DNA of 40,534 bases from assembly GCA_007128275.1 (NCBI GenBank), contig SKXR01000211.1, forward strand, positions 1-40,534, in the 5' to 3' direction. Under the pieces are notes generated by a model. It saw only the letters and a list, made by a program, of their open reading frames with translations, searched no databases and was not told the origin of the DNA. Both the position numbers and the translations under genes were made by a program. This DNA comes from Kiritimatiellia bacterium. Lineage in GTDB: Bacteria > Verrucomicrobiota > Kiritimatiellia > SLAD01. Below are positions 7,707 through 16,812 of this stretch, piece by piece (the first letter of the stretch is position 1; every line of letters starts with the position of its first letter).

Positions 7707-9788
7707 ATGAGCCGTTCCGTCTTTCAACTTGAGTCCGCGTTCCAACCCACCGGGGATCAGCCGGAGGCGATCCGTCAGCTCTGCGCGGCCATGGACGCAG
7801 GCCGACGGTACACGGCGCTGGAAGGCGTGACCGGATCCGGGAAGACATTCACCATGGCCAATGTGATCGCCCATGCCGATAAACCCACGCTGGTCATTTC
7901 GCATAACAAGACGTTGGCGGCACAATTGTATGCCGAGTTGAAATCCTTCTTCCCACACAATGCGGTCGAGTATTTCATCAGCTACTACGACTATTACCAG
8001 CCTGAAGCCTATATCCCTCAGACCGATACCTTCATCGAGAAGGATGCGGCGATCAACGAGGAAATCGAACGCCTACGCCTTGCGGCGACGGACGCGTTGC
8101 TGAACCGGGAGGATGTGGTGATCATTGCGTCGGTTTCCTGCATCTACGGGTTGGGATCGCCGGAGGATTATCGTGAAATGGTCGTGGGCATCGAGAAGGG
8201 CGGGGAGATGGACCGCGACCATATCCTGAAAAAACTGGTCGACATCCAATATACCCGCAACGACATGGAGCAAATGCCCGGTACATTCCGCGTACGGGGC
8301 GATGCGCTGGATATCTATCCGTCCTACGCCAAGTCGGCGATCCGCATCGACTTCTTTGGCGACGAAGTGGAGCGCATACGCCGGGTCGAACCGTTGACGG
8401 GCCACGTGGAGGCGGAATTGGACCGCGCCCTGATCTCGCCGGCCAAACATTTTGTCATGCCGTACACGAAGATCGAGGCGTCCATGGAGAAGATCAAAGC
8501 CGAAATGGAAGAGCGCGTACAATGGTTTGAAGCACACGGTAAACTTTTGGAAGCGCAACGCATTCGTATGCGCACGCAATACGACATGGAAATGCTCAAG
8601 GAATTGGGATACTGCCAGGGCATTGAGAACTACAGTCGCCATCTGGCGGGGCGGGAAGCCGGCGAACGGCCCGCCTGTCTGCTGGACTACTTCCAGCGCG
8701 ATTTTCTGACCATCGTGGATGAATCCCACGTGACGCTGCCACAGGTACGCGGCATGTTTAACGGTGACCGGGCGCGCAAGACCGTACTCGTCGACCACGG
8801 ATTCCGGTTGCCGTCGGCCCTCGACAATCGACCCCTGAATTTCCAGGAATTCATGTCCGTGACGGGACAAATGGTATTCACCTCCGCGACGCCCGGACCG
8901 CAGGAAAAAGAACTGGCCGGGGAACCGATCCGGCAGGTGATTCGACCGACCGGCATTTTGGATCCTGTGGTGGAGGTCCGTCCCTTGGACAACCAGATTG
9001 ACGATCTGATGGAGGAGGTCCGGCACTGTGTGGAATCCAATGAGCGCGTGTTGGTCACGACGCTCACCAAGCGGACTGCGGAGGATCTTTCGGAATACCT
9101 GCAGCGCTTCGACATGCGCGTGCGCTATTTGCATTCTGACATCGACGCCATTGAGCGGGTGGAAATCCTGCGTCAATTGCGCAAGGGGGATTTTGACTGC
9201 CTCATCGGCATCAACCTGTTGCGCGAAGGCCTGGATTTGCCGGAAGTCGCGTTGGTGGCGATTCTGGATGCGGACAAGGAGGGGTTTCTCCGCTCGGAAA
9301 CGTCCCTGATCCAGACGGCGGGGCGCGCCGCACGGCATATCAACGGGCGGGTATTGATGTATGCCGATACGGTCACAGAATCCATGCGAAAGATGTTGGA
9401 AGTGACTCGTGCGCGACGGAAGGTGCAGGCGGCGTTCAATGAGGCAAACGGCATCACACCGCACAGTATTCGCAAGAGCATCCAGGAAGGCTTGTCGACC
9501 GAGAAGGAAGTGATGGACGAAGTGGATCAGGCCGTGTTGCGGGAGGCGGGCGAGGATTATGACGTACACGCCGTTATTCAGGACATGGAACGCGAAATGT
9601 TGGAGGCGGCGGAATCCCTGGAATTTGAGCGGGCTGCGATATTGCGCGATCAACTGTACGAATTGCGCGCCAGTAAGGACGGCGCGCCACGCCCCAAGAA
9701 ACGCGGTGCCAAGCCGGATCAGATGACCCAACGCGTCGTACGCTCCAAAGGAGGCGGAAAGCGAAGGGGAGCACGCAAGCGAGGCTGA
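7707..9788 (+). CDS. uvrB: UvrABC system protein B (excision repair helicase)
   Basis: 693 residues from ATG 7707; a GTG at 7677 would add 10 unconserved residues. UvrB receives damaged DNA from UvrA, verifies the lesion and recruits UvrC. Walker A is GVTGSGKT at 40-47. The damage-probing beta-hairpin region reads YYDYYQPEAYIPQTDTFIEK, and the DEAD-type box is V-D-E-S-H. Motifs V-VI appear as GINLLREGLDLPE and QTAGRAARH. The C-terminal UVR domain, which contacts UvrC, reads MEREMLEAAESLEFERAA. The length is normal for the family. No LexA-like box was recognised upstream. A lysine/arginine-rich tail follows the UVR domain. Confidence 0.98.
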   Translation: MSRSVFQLESAFQPTGDQPEAIRQLCAAMDAGRRYTALEGVTGSGKTFTMANVIAHADKPTLVISHNKTLAAQLYAELKSFFPHNAVEYFISYYDYYQPEAYIPQTDTFIEKDAAINEEIERLRLAATDALLNREDVVIIASVSCIYGLGSPEDYREMVVGIEKGGEMDRDHILKKLVDIQYTRNDMEQMPGTFRVRGDALDIYPSYAKSAIRIDFFGDEVERIRRVEPLTGHVEAELDRALISPAKHFVMPYTKIEASMEKIKAEMEERVQWFEAHGKLLEAQRIRMRTQYDMEMLKELGYCQGIENYSRHLAGREAGERPACLLDYFQRDFLTIVDESHVTLPQVRGMFNGDRARKTVLVDHGFRLPSALDNRPLNFQEFMSVTGQMVFTSATPGPQEKELAGEPIRQVIRPTGILDPVVEVRPLDNQIDDLMEEVRHCVESNERVLVTTLTKRTAEDLSEYLQRFDMRVRYLHSDIDAIERVEILRQLRKGDFDCLIGINLLREGLDLPEVALVAILDADKEGFLRSETSLIQTAGRAARHINGRVLMYADTVTESMRKMLEVTRARRKVQAAFNEANGITPHSIRKSIQEGLSTEKEVMDEVDQAVLREAGEDYDVHAVIQDMEREMLEAAESLEFERAAILRDQLYELRASKDGAPRPKKRGAKPDQMTQRVVRSKGGGKRRGARKRG

Positions 9789-9888
9789 CCGTTCGCACGA
9801 TGGGGAACCATGCGCCTTGTGCGTCTATAATCCCGATTGAACAGATCTTAGGAAGATGCTTTACTGACCGAGAAAGGATGGAGGCTTC

Positions 9889-10758
9889 ATGGAATCGGGT
9901 TGGCCGTTGGGGAAAGAGTTGGACGAGCTGATTGTGCGTGCGATTGCCGAGGACATGGGGTCCGGCGATGTCACGACGCAATCCTTGGTTCCGGCTAACG
10001 CGAGTGCCGAGGCGCATATTGTTGCCCGCACGGACGGCGTCGTTTCGGGCACCAAAGTCGCGGCGGCTGTGTTTCGCCATCTGGACCCCAAAATTACGAT
10101 CAAGATTGTGAGCGCAGACGGCGAGCGGGTCGGCCCGGGGGCGGTGTTGCTGCACGTAAAAGGGGCGGCTCGCGCAATTTTGAGCGGAGAACGCACGGCG
10201 CTGAATTTCATGCAGCGCATGAGCGGGATCGCGACGGAGACCTCACGGTATGTCGAGGAGGTCAAGCCCTATGGGGTCCGGATTCTGGACACCCGGAAGA
10301 CGACCCCGACGTTGCGCGCCCTGGAAAAATACGCGGTACAATGCGGCGGTGGAGAGAATCACCGATTGGGGTTATACGATCGCGTCATGATCAAGGATAA
10401 TCATCTGGCATTCTGGCGCCGCCTGGAAGGGACCACGGCCGAAGCGGTACGCGCGGCGCGTAAACGCTATCCGGACCTGGAAATTGAAGTGGAGATCGAT
10501 CGGCCCGATCAGTTGGACGAGTTGCTGGAAGACCCGCCCGATTGGGTGTTGCTCGATAATATGTCGCCGGACGATATCCGGGAGTGTGTGGCGCGATGCG
10601 GCGGCCGCACCAAGATTGAGGTGTCGGGGGGCGTTACGCTGGAAACCGTCGCGGCGTATGCGGCGGCCGGTCCTGACGCGATTTCGGTCGGGGCGCTGAC
10701 GCATTCCGTAGTGGCGATGGATATGTCGTTGGAGTGGATGGTGCAGTGTCCGGCATGA
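9889..10758 (+). CDS. nadC: Nicotinate-nucleotide pyrophosphorylase (quinolinate phosphoribosyltransferase)
   Basis: 289 residues. It converts quinolinate and PRPP to nicotinate mononucleotide, the third step of de novo NAD synthesis, in the cytosol. Family motifs seen in order: ERTALNFMQRMSGIAT, D-T-R-K-T-T-P-T-L-R, GGGENHRLGLYD, I-K-D-N-H, V-L-L-D-N-M and the C-terminal S-V-G-A-L-T-H-S. A GGATGGAGG ribosome binding site precedes ATG 9889. It is the first gene of a compact run; its stop overlaps the coaX start. nadA and nadB are not in the window. Confidence 0.97.
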   Translation: MESGWPLGKELDELIVRAIAEDMGSGDVTTQSLVPANASAEAHIVARTDGVVSGTKVAAAVFRHLDPKITIKIVSADGERVGPGAVLLHVKGAARAILSGERTALNFMQRMSGIATETSRYVEEVKPYGVRILDTRKTTPTLRALEKYAVQCGGGENHRLGLYDRVMIKDNHLAFWRRLEGTTAEAVRAARKRYPDLEIEVEIDRPDQLDELLEDPPDWVLLDNMSPDDIRECVARCGGRTKIEVSGGVTLETVAAYAAAGPDAISVGALTHSVVAMDMSLEWMVQCPA

Positions 10759-11525
10759 AGATCTCTTCGCCACCGCGCTTGTTGGTCATCGATGTGGGTA
10801 ATTCCTCCACGTCTTTCGGACTGTATGCCGGTGGACGCATTCGCAAACAGGTCCGTGAAGTAACGCGGGATTTGAAACTGCGAAAGACGCAACGCGTGAT
10901 TCGGGATCTGCTAGGCCGTTTGGAGGTGGATGGAGCGGCACTGGCTTCCGTGGCGCCGTCGGTGAACGAGGTGCTCGTGAAAGCCATTCGCAGCGTGGCT
11001 CGGGTGTCCCCCTTACGCATCCACCATGCACTGTGTCTCGGGGCGCCCGTGACGTATCCGGACCCGGATTCCATTGGTGAAGATCGTCTGGCAAATCTGG
11101 CGGGGGCCGTGGCGAGGTACCACGCGCCGGTCATTGTGGTTGATATTGGAACCGCGACCACATTTGATATTATTCAGCGTCGCAAAGGATATACAGGCGG
11201 AATCATCGCGCCGGGGCCGGCGTTGATGCTGGAATATCTTGCGGAAAAAACGGCCTTGCTTCCGCGCATTGATCTTACGCCGGTAAGGCAGACCATCGGG
11301 AAGAGTACCGAGCAGGCCATGCGTATCGGCGCGCTGCACGGGTATCGGGGTATGGTCAAGGAGATCACCCATCATCTAATGCGACATATGAAGAACCGGA
11401 ATATCACGTTGTGCGCCACGGGCGGATATGCCCGCTGGGTCTTGCAGGGCATGGAATTGCCCTTTCTTTATGACAAGAATCTGACCTTGTACGGTATCGC
11501 GCGCATTTATGAGTTAAATACATGA
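10755..11525 (+). CDS. coaX: Type III pantothenate kinase
   Basis: 256 residues from ATG 10755, which overlaps the nadC stop as ATGA; this overlap decides the start over GTG 10734. It phosphorylates pantothenate, the first step of coenzyme A synthesis. CoaX belongs to the ASKHA fold: D-V-G-N-S-S-T-S-F-G is the phosphate-binding motif, G-E-D-R-L-A-N carries the pantothenate-site G-x-D-R, and D-I-G-T-A-T-T-F-D is the second ASKHA motif, followed by GGIIAPG. Translation is probably coupled to nadC and trpA. Confidence 0.95.
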   Translation: MKISSPPRLLVIDVGNSSTSFGLYAGGRIRKQVREVTRDLKLRKTQRVIRDLLGRLEVDGAALASVAPSVNEVLVKAIRSVARVSPLRIHHALCLGAPVTYPDPDSIGEDRLANLAGAVARYHAPVIVVDIGTATTFDIIQRRKGYTGGIIAPGPALMLEYLAEKTALLPRIDLTPVRQTIGKSTEQAMRIGALHGYRGMVKEITHHLMRHMKNRNITLCATGGYARWVLQGMELPFLYDKNLTLYGIARIYELNT

Positions 11526-12340
11526 AAGAAACACCTCCTCGCCAGACCCGTATTGATCACTGTTTCAAAGCCCTGCGTGAGCGCGGCGAGAAAGGATTTG
11601 TCGCCTACATCACGGCGGGTGATCCGGACTTGGCGTCGACGTTCGAACAGGTGCTCGTCTTGGAACGGGCCGGCGTGGATATCGTGGAGTTGGGCATTCC
11701 TTTTTCCGATCCCCTGGCCGACGGAAAGGTCAATCAGGAGTCCGCCGCCCGTGCGTTGGCTTCCGGCACGACGCTGAACGGGATCTTTGATATGGTTCAG
11801 GCGTTACGCAAGAAGACGGATATCCCCATCATGTGTTATTGCTATATGAATCTGCTCTTTGCGCCGGGATTTGAGCGCACGATTAAACGGGGCGCCCGTG
11901 CGGGGATCGATGGGATGTTAATTTTGGATTTGCCCGTCGAGGAGAGCGCGGACTATGCCAAGCCCCTGAACGAAGTCGGCATGAATAACATTGTTTTGAT
12001 TACCCCGACCAGCCCGGACGCGCGGATCCAAGCCATTGTTCGGCACGCGAGCGGTTTTGTTTATGCCGTGTCACGCACGGGCGTCACGGGCATGCAAAGC
12101 AAACTGGATTCGTCCGCCAACGATCTGCTGAAGCGCGCCCGGAAAGCGACGGACTTGCCCTTGGCGCTGGGGTTCGGTATTTCCAATCCCGTTCAGGCGG
12201 CTGCGGCGGCGCGGCATGCGGATGCCGTGGTGGTCGGCAGCGCCATCGTGCAACAGTTTCATCAAGCCGGTGATTCCCGCGCCGCCCGGAAACGGGTGGG
12301 GGAATGGATGGCGTCCATGGTGCAGGCAGTAAAGGAGTGA
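11522..12340 (+). CDS. trpA: Tryptophan synthase alpha chain
   Basis: 272 residues; the start overlaps the coaX stop as ATGA. It cleaves indole-3-glycerol phosphate to indole and glyceraldehyde 3-phosphate and channels indole to TrpB. The catalytic Glu and Asp are both present in V-E-L-G-I-P-F-S-D-P-L-A-D-G (about Glu56 and Asp67). The loop after ADG reads KVNQESAARAL rather than the enterobacterial P-x-I-Q form. The phosphate-binding end GFGISNP and VVGSAIV are intact. trpB and the other trp genes are not nearby, so the trp pathway is dispersed here. Confidence 0.96.
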   Translation: MKETPPRQTRIDHCFKALRERGEKGFVAYITAGDPDLASTFEQVLVLERAGVDIVELGIPFSDPLADGKVNQESAARALASGTTLNGIFDMVQALRKKTDIPIMCYCYMNLLFAPGFERTIKRGARAGIDGMLILDLPVEESADYAKPLNEVGMNNIVLITPTSPDARIQAIVRHASGFVYAVSRTGVTGMQSKLDSSANDLLKRARKATDLPLALGFGISNPVQAAAAARHADAVVVGSAIVQQFHQAGDSRAARKRVGEWMASMVQAVKE

Positions 12341-12343
12341 TCA

Positions 12344-13429
12344 ATGACGGAGAGCATGTATGCGGTAATTTTGGCCGGCGGAAAAGGGGAACGGTTTTGG
12401 CCGCTTAGCACGTCGGCGTGCCCCAAACAACTGTTGTCGTTGGTGGGCGACAAGCCTCTGTTGGCGCAAGCCGTGGACCGATTGGATGGCCTGATCCCTC
12501 CGGAGCGGGTTTATGTCATCACCAACGAGGATTTGGTGGAACCCTCCCAGGCGGCCGCGCCGCAATTGCCGCCGGAAAACATCATCGGGGAGCCGATGGG
12601 CCGCGACACCGCGGCCGCCGCCGCGCTGGGCGCCGTGTTGGTGAAAGCGCACGATCCGAAGGCCTCGTTCTGCATCCTTACGGCGGATCATGTCATTGGC
12701 GATTTGGACGATTATCGCGCGACATTGCGCGAGAGTCTATTGTTGGCGCAGGAAGAAGATGTGTTGATCACCATCGGCATTCAACCGAATGAAGCGAGCA
12801 CGGGATACGGGTATATCGAGGCGACGACGGCCCATACCGAACGCAAGGGCGTTGAGTTTTTGAAAGCGAGCCGTTTTGTCGAAAAACCGGATCGGGAGAC
12901 GGCCCGCCGCTATCTTGCATCGGGTTCCTTCTTCTGGAACGCGGGCATGTTCATCTGGTCGGTGCCTACGCTGGAGAAGGCCTTGCGCCAACATCGTCCC
13001 GTGTTGGCGGACATGATGGACCGGTTGTTGCCCGAAGTGAAGACGCCGGAATTCCTGATTGAGTTGGCCCGGGAATATGAGTCCCTTGAAAAGATATCCA
13101 TTGATTACGCGTTAATGGAAAAGGCCGACAATATCCTGATGGTTCGCGGCGCTTTCCAGTGGGACGATGTCGGTTCATGGCCCGCGTTGGAGAACCATTT
13201 CGAACGGAACGCGGACGGCAACATCGCCATCGGCGATTGCCAAGCGGTGGAAACGGACGGCAATATAGTCTATTCCAAGGATCATCTGACCGCGCTCATT
13301 GGTGTGAAGGATCTGGTCGTGGTTCAGGCGAAAGGAGTCACCCTCATCTGCCCGCGTGACCGGGCGCAGGACGTCAAGAAACTGGTCGAAAAACTGAAGT
13401 CAACCGGTGGGTACGACGACCTGTTGTGA
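12344..13429 (+). CDS. manC: Mannose-1-phosphate guanylyltransferase
   Basis: 361 residues, with AAAGGAG ahead of ATG and 3 nt after trpA. It makes GDP-mannose from mannose 1-phosphate and GTP for polysaccharide or glycan synthesis. The nucleotidyltransferase signature is L-A-G-G-K-G-E-R-F-W-P-L-S. Others seen are C-P-K-Q, E-P-M-G-R-D-T-A, F-V-E-K-P, W-N-A-G-M-F and W-D-D-V-G-S-W. The length matches the short single-domain form without a C-terminal isomerase domain. It converges with the Na/Pi cotransporter, leaving only 3 bases between stops and no visible terminator. Confidence 0.93.
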   Translation: MTESMYAVILAGGKGERFWPLSTSACPKQLLSLVGDKPLLAQAVDRLDGLIPPERVYVITNEDLVEPSQAAAPQLPPENIIGEPMGRDTAAAAALGAVLVKAHDPKASFCILTADHVIGDLDDYRATLRESLLLAQEEDVLITIGIQPNEASTGYGYIEATTAHTERKGVEFLKASRFVEKPDRETARRYLASGSFFWNAGMFIWSVPTLEKALRQHRPVLADMMDRLLPEVKTPEFLIELAREYESLEKISIDYALMEKADNILMVRGAFQWDDVGSWPALENHFERNADGNIAIGDCQAVETDGNIVYSKDHLTALIGVKDLVVVQAKGVTLICPRDRAQDVKKLVEKLKSTGGYDDLL

Positions 13430-13432
13430 TCC

Positions 13433-15181
13433 TTACAGGTATTCTTCCGACTGGAGCCGATCCAAATAATCGTGGGGATCGACAAGGGTGGGACGGGTGA
13501 AATCCGGCGGTTTGGTGGCTTGCCGGTCGAGTTTCTTCCGTTTGATCCAGAACTGGGGTTGCCGTTCGGCCAGCGCGATACTTTTGGAATGCTTTACGAT
13601 GCGATCGAGGCCCGCGATGTACTCGCTGAAATAGAAGCCGGCCAGCGGGGTCACGATTCGTTGCGCCACCTTGTCGGTAAAGGCCGCTTTGGTGTTCATG
13701 CTCAAAAGCACGTACTCATCGCGCATGCGTAGTATCTTTTCCGCCATCTGCTGGAATTCCCGGCCTTCCGGGTTCAGGGACTCAATGACGGCGCGGAAGA
13801 TGCGCAGCGCTCTTGCATAAAGGTCGAAGAGCATATCGAGCGAGTCCTTATCGACAAGCGTTGCGGTCGATTTATGCCGTCGTAACGAGAGGTCGCATAT
13901 CGCGTCGATATGATCGCCAATGCGTTCCAAGTCGATCATGCACCGGTCGACATGCTGAATCAGAATGGATTGTCGCCGGGACAGGTAACGGTCGGTAAGC
14001 CGTGTCAGATAATCCTTCATGGATATTTTAACTTCGTTCACCACGCGCTCGTTCATCTTGATTTCCCGTACGATGCGCTTGTCATGTTTAACGAAGACGG
14101 TCTCCGCACTGATCATCAGACTCCGCGCACAAATGCGGGCTACGCGTTGTAATTCCCGGATCGTCGCTTCCAACGCTTTCTCCGGAAATATCAACAGTTG
14201 GTCATCAAGGAAACTCGGTTGCGGTTCGGGTTTCCGGCTTCGGAGGATGGCGGAAACGGCCTTTGCGAACAGGGGCGTCACCGGCAGGATCAGGACGGCG
14301 GCCACCAGCATGACGGCCGTGTGCATGTTGGCGGTCTGCCGCAGGACATCGTCGGACGTGAGCGGGATCAGCCACAGAAAGAAGCGCTGTGCAATCAGCG
14401 CCAGCAGGACGTTGAGGACGTTGAAGGCGAGATGGGAAAAGGCGCAGCGACGAGCCTGAATATTGGTGCCGATACTGCTCAGCAAGGCTGTCGCACAGGT
14501 ACCGAGATGGGCGCCCAGCACGATAGGGAACGTTTGTTCGATCGACGTAAAGACGCCCGCTTGGATGAGCGCGAAACACATGCCAATGGTGGCTCCGCTA
14601 CTTTGCACCACGGCGGTAATGGCCGTGGCGAGCAGGACGCCGAGAAGCATACCGCGCCAGGTGTCCGCGCTGATGCCTTCGAGAAGCGGCGCCAAGGTTT
14701 CCCGATGCGGCTTGACGGCATCGCTCATGATGGTCATGCCCAGAAAAAGCAGGCCGAAGCCAAGCAAGGCGAGGCCAAACTGTTTTATGCGCGGATCGGG
14801 GACGCCCATCTTGATGATGAACCCGACGGCGATGATAAAGAAGGCGTAATCACCAAGTCGAAAGGAAATGGCCTGCATCGAAATGGTGGTACCCACGTTG
14901 GCGCCGAGAATAACGGGAACGGATTGAAAAAGGCTCATCAAGCCCGCATTGACGAATCCGACCAGCATCACGGAGGTGCCGCTGCTGTGGATGAGGAGTC
15001 CCAGTAACGTGCCGAGACCGATGCCGGCACAGCGATTCGCCGTGGTGCGGGCCAGAATATCGCGCAAACGGCTTCCGACGCCTTTGCGCAGTCCGTCCGT
15101 CATGACGTTCATCCCGAAGATGAACAACGCCAATCCACCGAGGACCGCAAAGATCAAAAAGAATAAGTCGCTTCCGTCCAT
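13433..15181 (-). CDS. Na+/phosphate cotransporter (NptA/YjbB family) with PhoU-like domain
   Basis: 582 residues. The N-terminal ~320 residues contain the two inverted Na/Pi-cotransporter repeats. Their signature segments are I-H-S-S-G-T-S near 67 and V-V-Q-S-S-G-A-T near 190; the QSS motif lines the substrate site in SLC34-like carriers. The C-terminal ~220 residues are helical and PhoU-like, with ERIGDHIDAICDLS. It probably imports or exports phosphate with sodium at the inner membrane, with the PhoU-like domain as a sensor; direction is not decidable from sequence. It lies 95 nt downstream of the ABC/helical-repeat cluster on the same strand, possibly with its own promoter. Confidence 0.92.
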   Translation of the reverse strand: MDGSDLFFLIFAVLGGLALFIFGMNVMTDGLRKGVGSRLRDILARTTANRCAGIGLGTLLGLLIHSSGTSVMLVGFVNAGLMSLFQSVPVILGANVGTTISMQAISFRLGDYAFFIIAVGFIIKMGVPDPRIKQFGLALLGFGLLFLGMTIMSDAVKPHRETLAPLLEGISADTWRGMLLGVLLATAITAVVQSSGATIGMCFALIQAGVFTSIEQTFPIVLGAHLGTCATALLSSIGTNIQARRCAFSHLAFNVLNVLLALIAQRFFLWLIPLTSDDVLRQTANMHTAVMLVAAVLILPVTPLFAKAVSAILRSRKPEPQPSFLDDQLLIFPEKALEATIRELQRVARICARSLMISAETVFVKHDKRIVREIKMNERVVNEVKISMKDYLTRLTDRYLSRRQSILIQHVDRCMIDLERIGDHIDAICDLSLRRHKSTATLVDKDSLDMLFDLYARALRIFRAVIESLNPEGREFQQMAEKILRMRDEYVLLSMNTKAAFTDKVAQRIVTPLAGFYFSEYIAGLDRIVKHSKSIALAERQPQFWIKRKKLDRQATKPPDFTRPTLVDPHDYLDRLQSEEYL

Positions 15182-15276
15182 CCTGTATTACTCCGAAGAG
15201 CTAGCATAAGGAGAAGGCGACGATAGCACAATGGGAATTATAGAGGATACGGGGGTCGCGCAGCGAGGGGGGGGCG

Positions 15277-16812
15277 TCATTCCATCCCGTTGCGGAGTCG
15301 GTCTCGGGCGGTTTGGGTGGTGAGGGATTCACGGACGCGTTCGAGAGCCCGGCGTCGTATGTCGGAGATAGGCGGCAGGCCGGTGCGTTCGCGCAGGTCG
15401 GGATCGTGCAGGCGCGGTTCCATGTAGAGACGCCAGGTTTGGCGCGCGAGACGATCGTACCCGGCGGCGCGGTCCGTGTCGCCGAGGGCGAGCCAGAAAT
15501 GACTCTGATGCAACCACTCATCGATCATCGCCGAGACGCCCTGCGGACCAAGCTGGTCGAGGCGATCCGTGAAGAGCTCAATGACATATTGATCGAAGCC
15601 GCGATCCTCGGCTTCGGCGGGATAATGCGTGTGGAGTAGGTCAAACAGGTTACGCGCTTCGTCGATGCGGTGATGGGTGTACATGATAATCATGGCATTA
15701 TTGAGAAAATTCATGTGGGCGGCGCGCATGGCGTCGTCGTCAAATTCTTCCAGCGCCTCTTCCAGCGCCCGCATGGCGTAGGGGAGCAGGTCGGGGTTGG
15801 GGCCGGGGATAAACAGTTCTTCATCGGGATCATAGAAGAAACCGCCCTGTTGGAAGGCTTCGGATACACTGTGGAAGATCATCCGACTCATCATCTGTTC
15901 CTCGAATCCGTCGGCATGGGGGAGACCACTCCATGCCCAGTAGATGGCGTGGGCCTGGGGCAAGCGCCAGTCGAGCGGTCCGTGTTCGGCTTCGATCTCT
16001 TGCATACGCGACGGGATCAGACGATACCGGTCCACCATCATGCGCAGCCGGATATGATTCAGCAACACGCTGCCCGCTTCATGGTCCCGCATGATATTCC
16101 GCATCACGGGTATGCGATGGGTTTCAGGCCAGCGATATGTGAACGGTTCAAAGCCTTCCTCGCGCAATTGCGCGAGAAGTTCGCTCATACCCGGCACCTG
16201 CAACACGGCGGTGCGGCTTGTGGGCGTCTGCGCCAGTGCCGCGTAGTCCGGTCCCCGCCCGTCAAAGATCCGTTCCATTTCCAAGGCCCAGGCCAGTTTG
16301 TAAAACATGTGCGCTTGGTCCATCGATGCGCCGAGTTTATGTTGGAACAGCCAACCCAACTCGCGATGCAGCGTGGGATGGGCGGGGTTGTAGCGCAGCC
16401 CGCCGTCTCGCAGGAGTTCGATGCCGTGACGCACCCAGCGCCAGCGGTCTTCCGGTCGCGGGAACATGACACTGACATTGTAGGACAGATTCCACGCGTG
16501 ATAGATCCAGCCTTCCGGAAAGCGCGGTTGCAGTTTGGTGATCCAGTCGGCCAATTGCACCAACTCAAAGTATTGTCCGTCCATTTGCAATTGCGCGGCA
16601 CGCACCCAGAGGATATCGGCAATAATCCCGCTGAAGCCTCCGAGGGCGACCGTGGAAAAGACCACCAACGGCGGCGCGTTCTCCAACGGTTCCGCATGGT
16701 CCAAGTCATGCACGCGCCGCGCCTCGAGCAGGGGGGCATGCAGCGTCCCGGCGCCCCAAAGCAGAGCCAGGCCGAGCGCGCAGGGTAGAAACACGGTGAC
16801 GATTCGGTTCAT
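15277..16812 (-). CDS. Membrane-anchored helical-repeat protein of ABC cluster, function unknown
   Basis: 511 residues from ATG 16812, which overlaps the upstream permease stop (ATGA); the frame extends further upstream, but this overlap decides the start. Residues ~4-25 are a hydrophobic signal or anchor (IVTVFLPCALGLALLWGAG). The remainder is helix-rich with weak TPR-like periodicity, for example FELVQLADWITKLQPRFPEGW and WRWVRHGIELLRDGGL. It lacks catalytic motifs I recognise. Position and orientation suggest an extracytoplasmic partner of the adjacent ABC transporter. I have an impression of similar genes beside ABC-2 permeases in Planctomycetes/Verrucomicrobia, from memory and unchecked. 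Confidence 0.8.
   Translation of the reverse strand: MNRIVTVFLPCALGLALLWGAGTLHAPLLEARRVHDLDHAEPLENAPPLVVFSTVALGGFSGIIADILWVRAAQLQMDGQYFELVQLADWITKLQPRFPEGWIYHAWNLSYNVSVMFPRPEDRWRWVRHGIELLRDGGLRYNPAHPTLHRELGWLFQHKLGASMDQAHMFYKLAWALEMERIFDGRGPDYAALAQTPTSRTAVLQVPGMSELLAQLREEGFEPFTYRWPETHRIPVMRNIMRDHEAGSVLLNHIRLRMMVDRYRLIPSRMQEIEAEHGPLDWRLPQAHAIYWAWSGLPHADGFEEQMMSRMIFHSVSEAFQQGGFFYDPDEELFIPGPNPDLLPYAMRALEEALEEFDDDAMRAAHMNFLNNAMIIMYTHHRIDEARNLFDLLHTHYPAEAEDRGFDQYVIELFTDRLDQLGPQGVSAMIDEWLHQSHFWLALGDTDRAAGYDRLARQTWRLYMEPRLHDPDLRERTGLPPISDIRRRALERVRESLTTQTARDRLRNGME

Noticed and set aside
8073..9731. Long minus-strand open frame (552 codons) opposite uvrB
   Set aside because: It lies wholly antisense to an unmistakable uvrB, has no family motif and is His/Gln-rich as expected of a complementary-frame shadow.
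15670..16788. 372-codon plus-strand frame opposite the helical-repeat gene
   Set aside because: The minus-strand protein has a proper anchor and overlaps its neighbour by ATGA, whereas this frame has neither.
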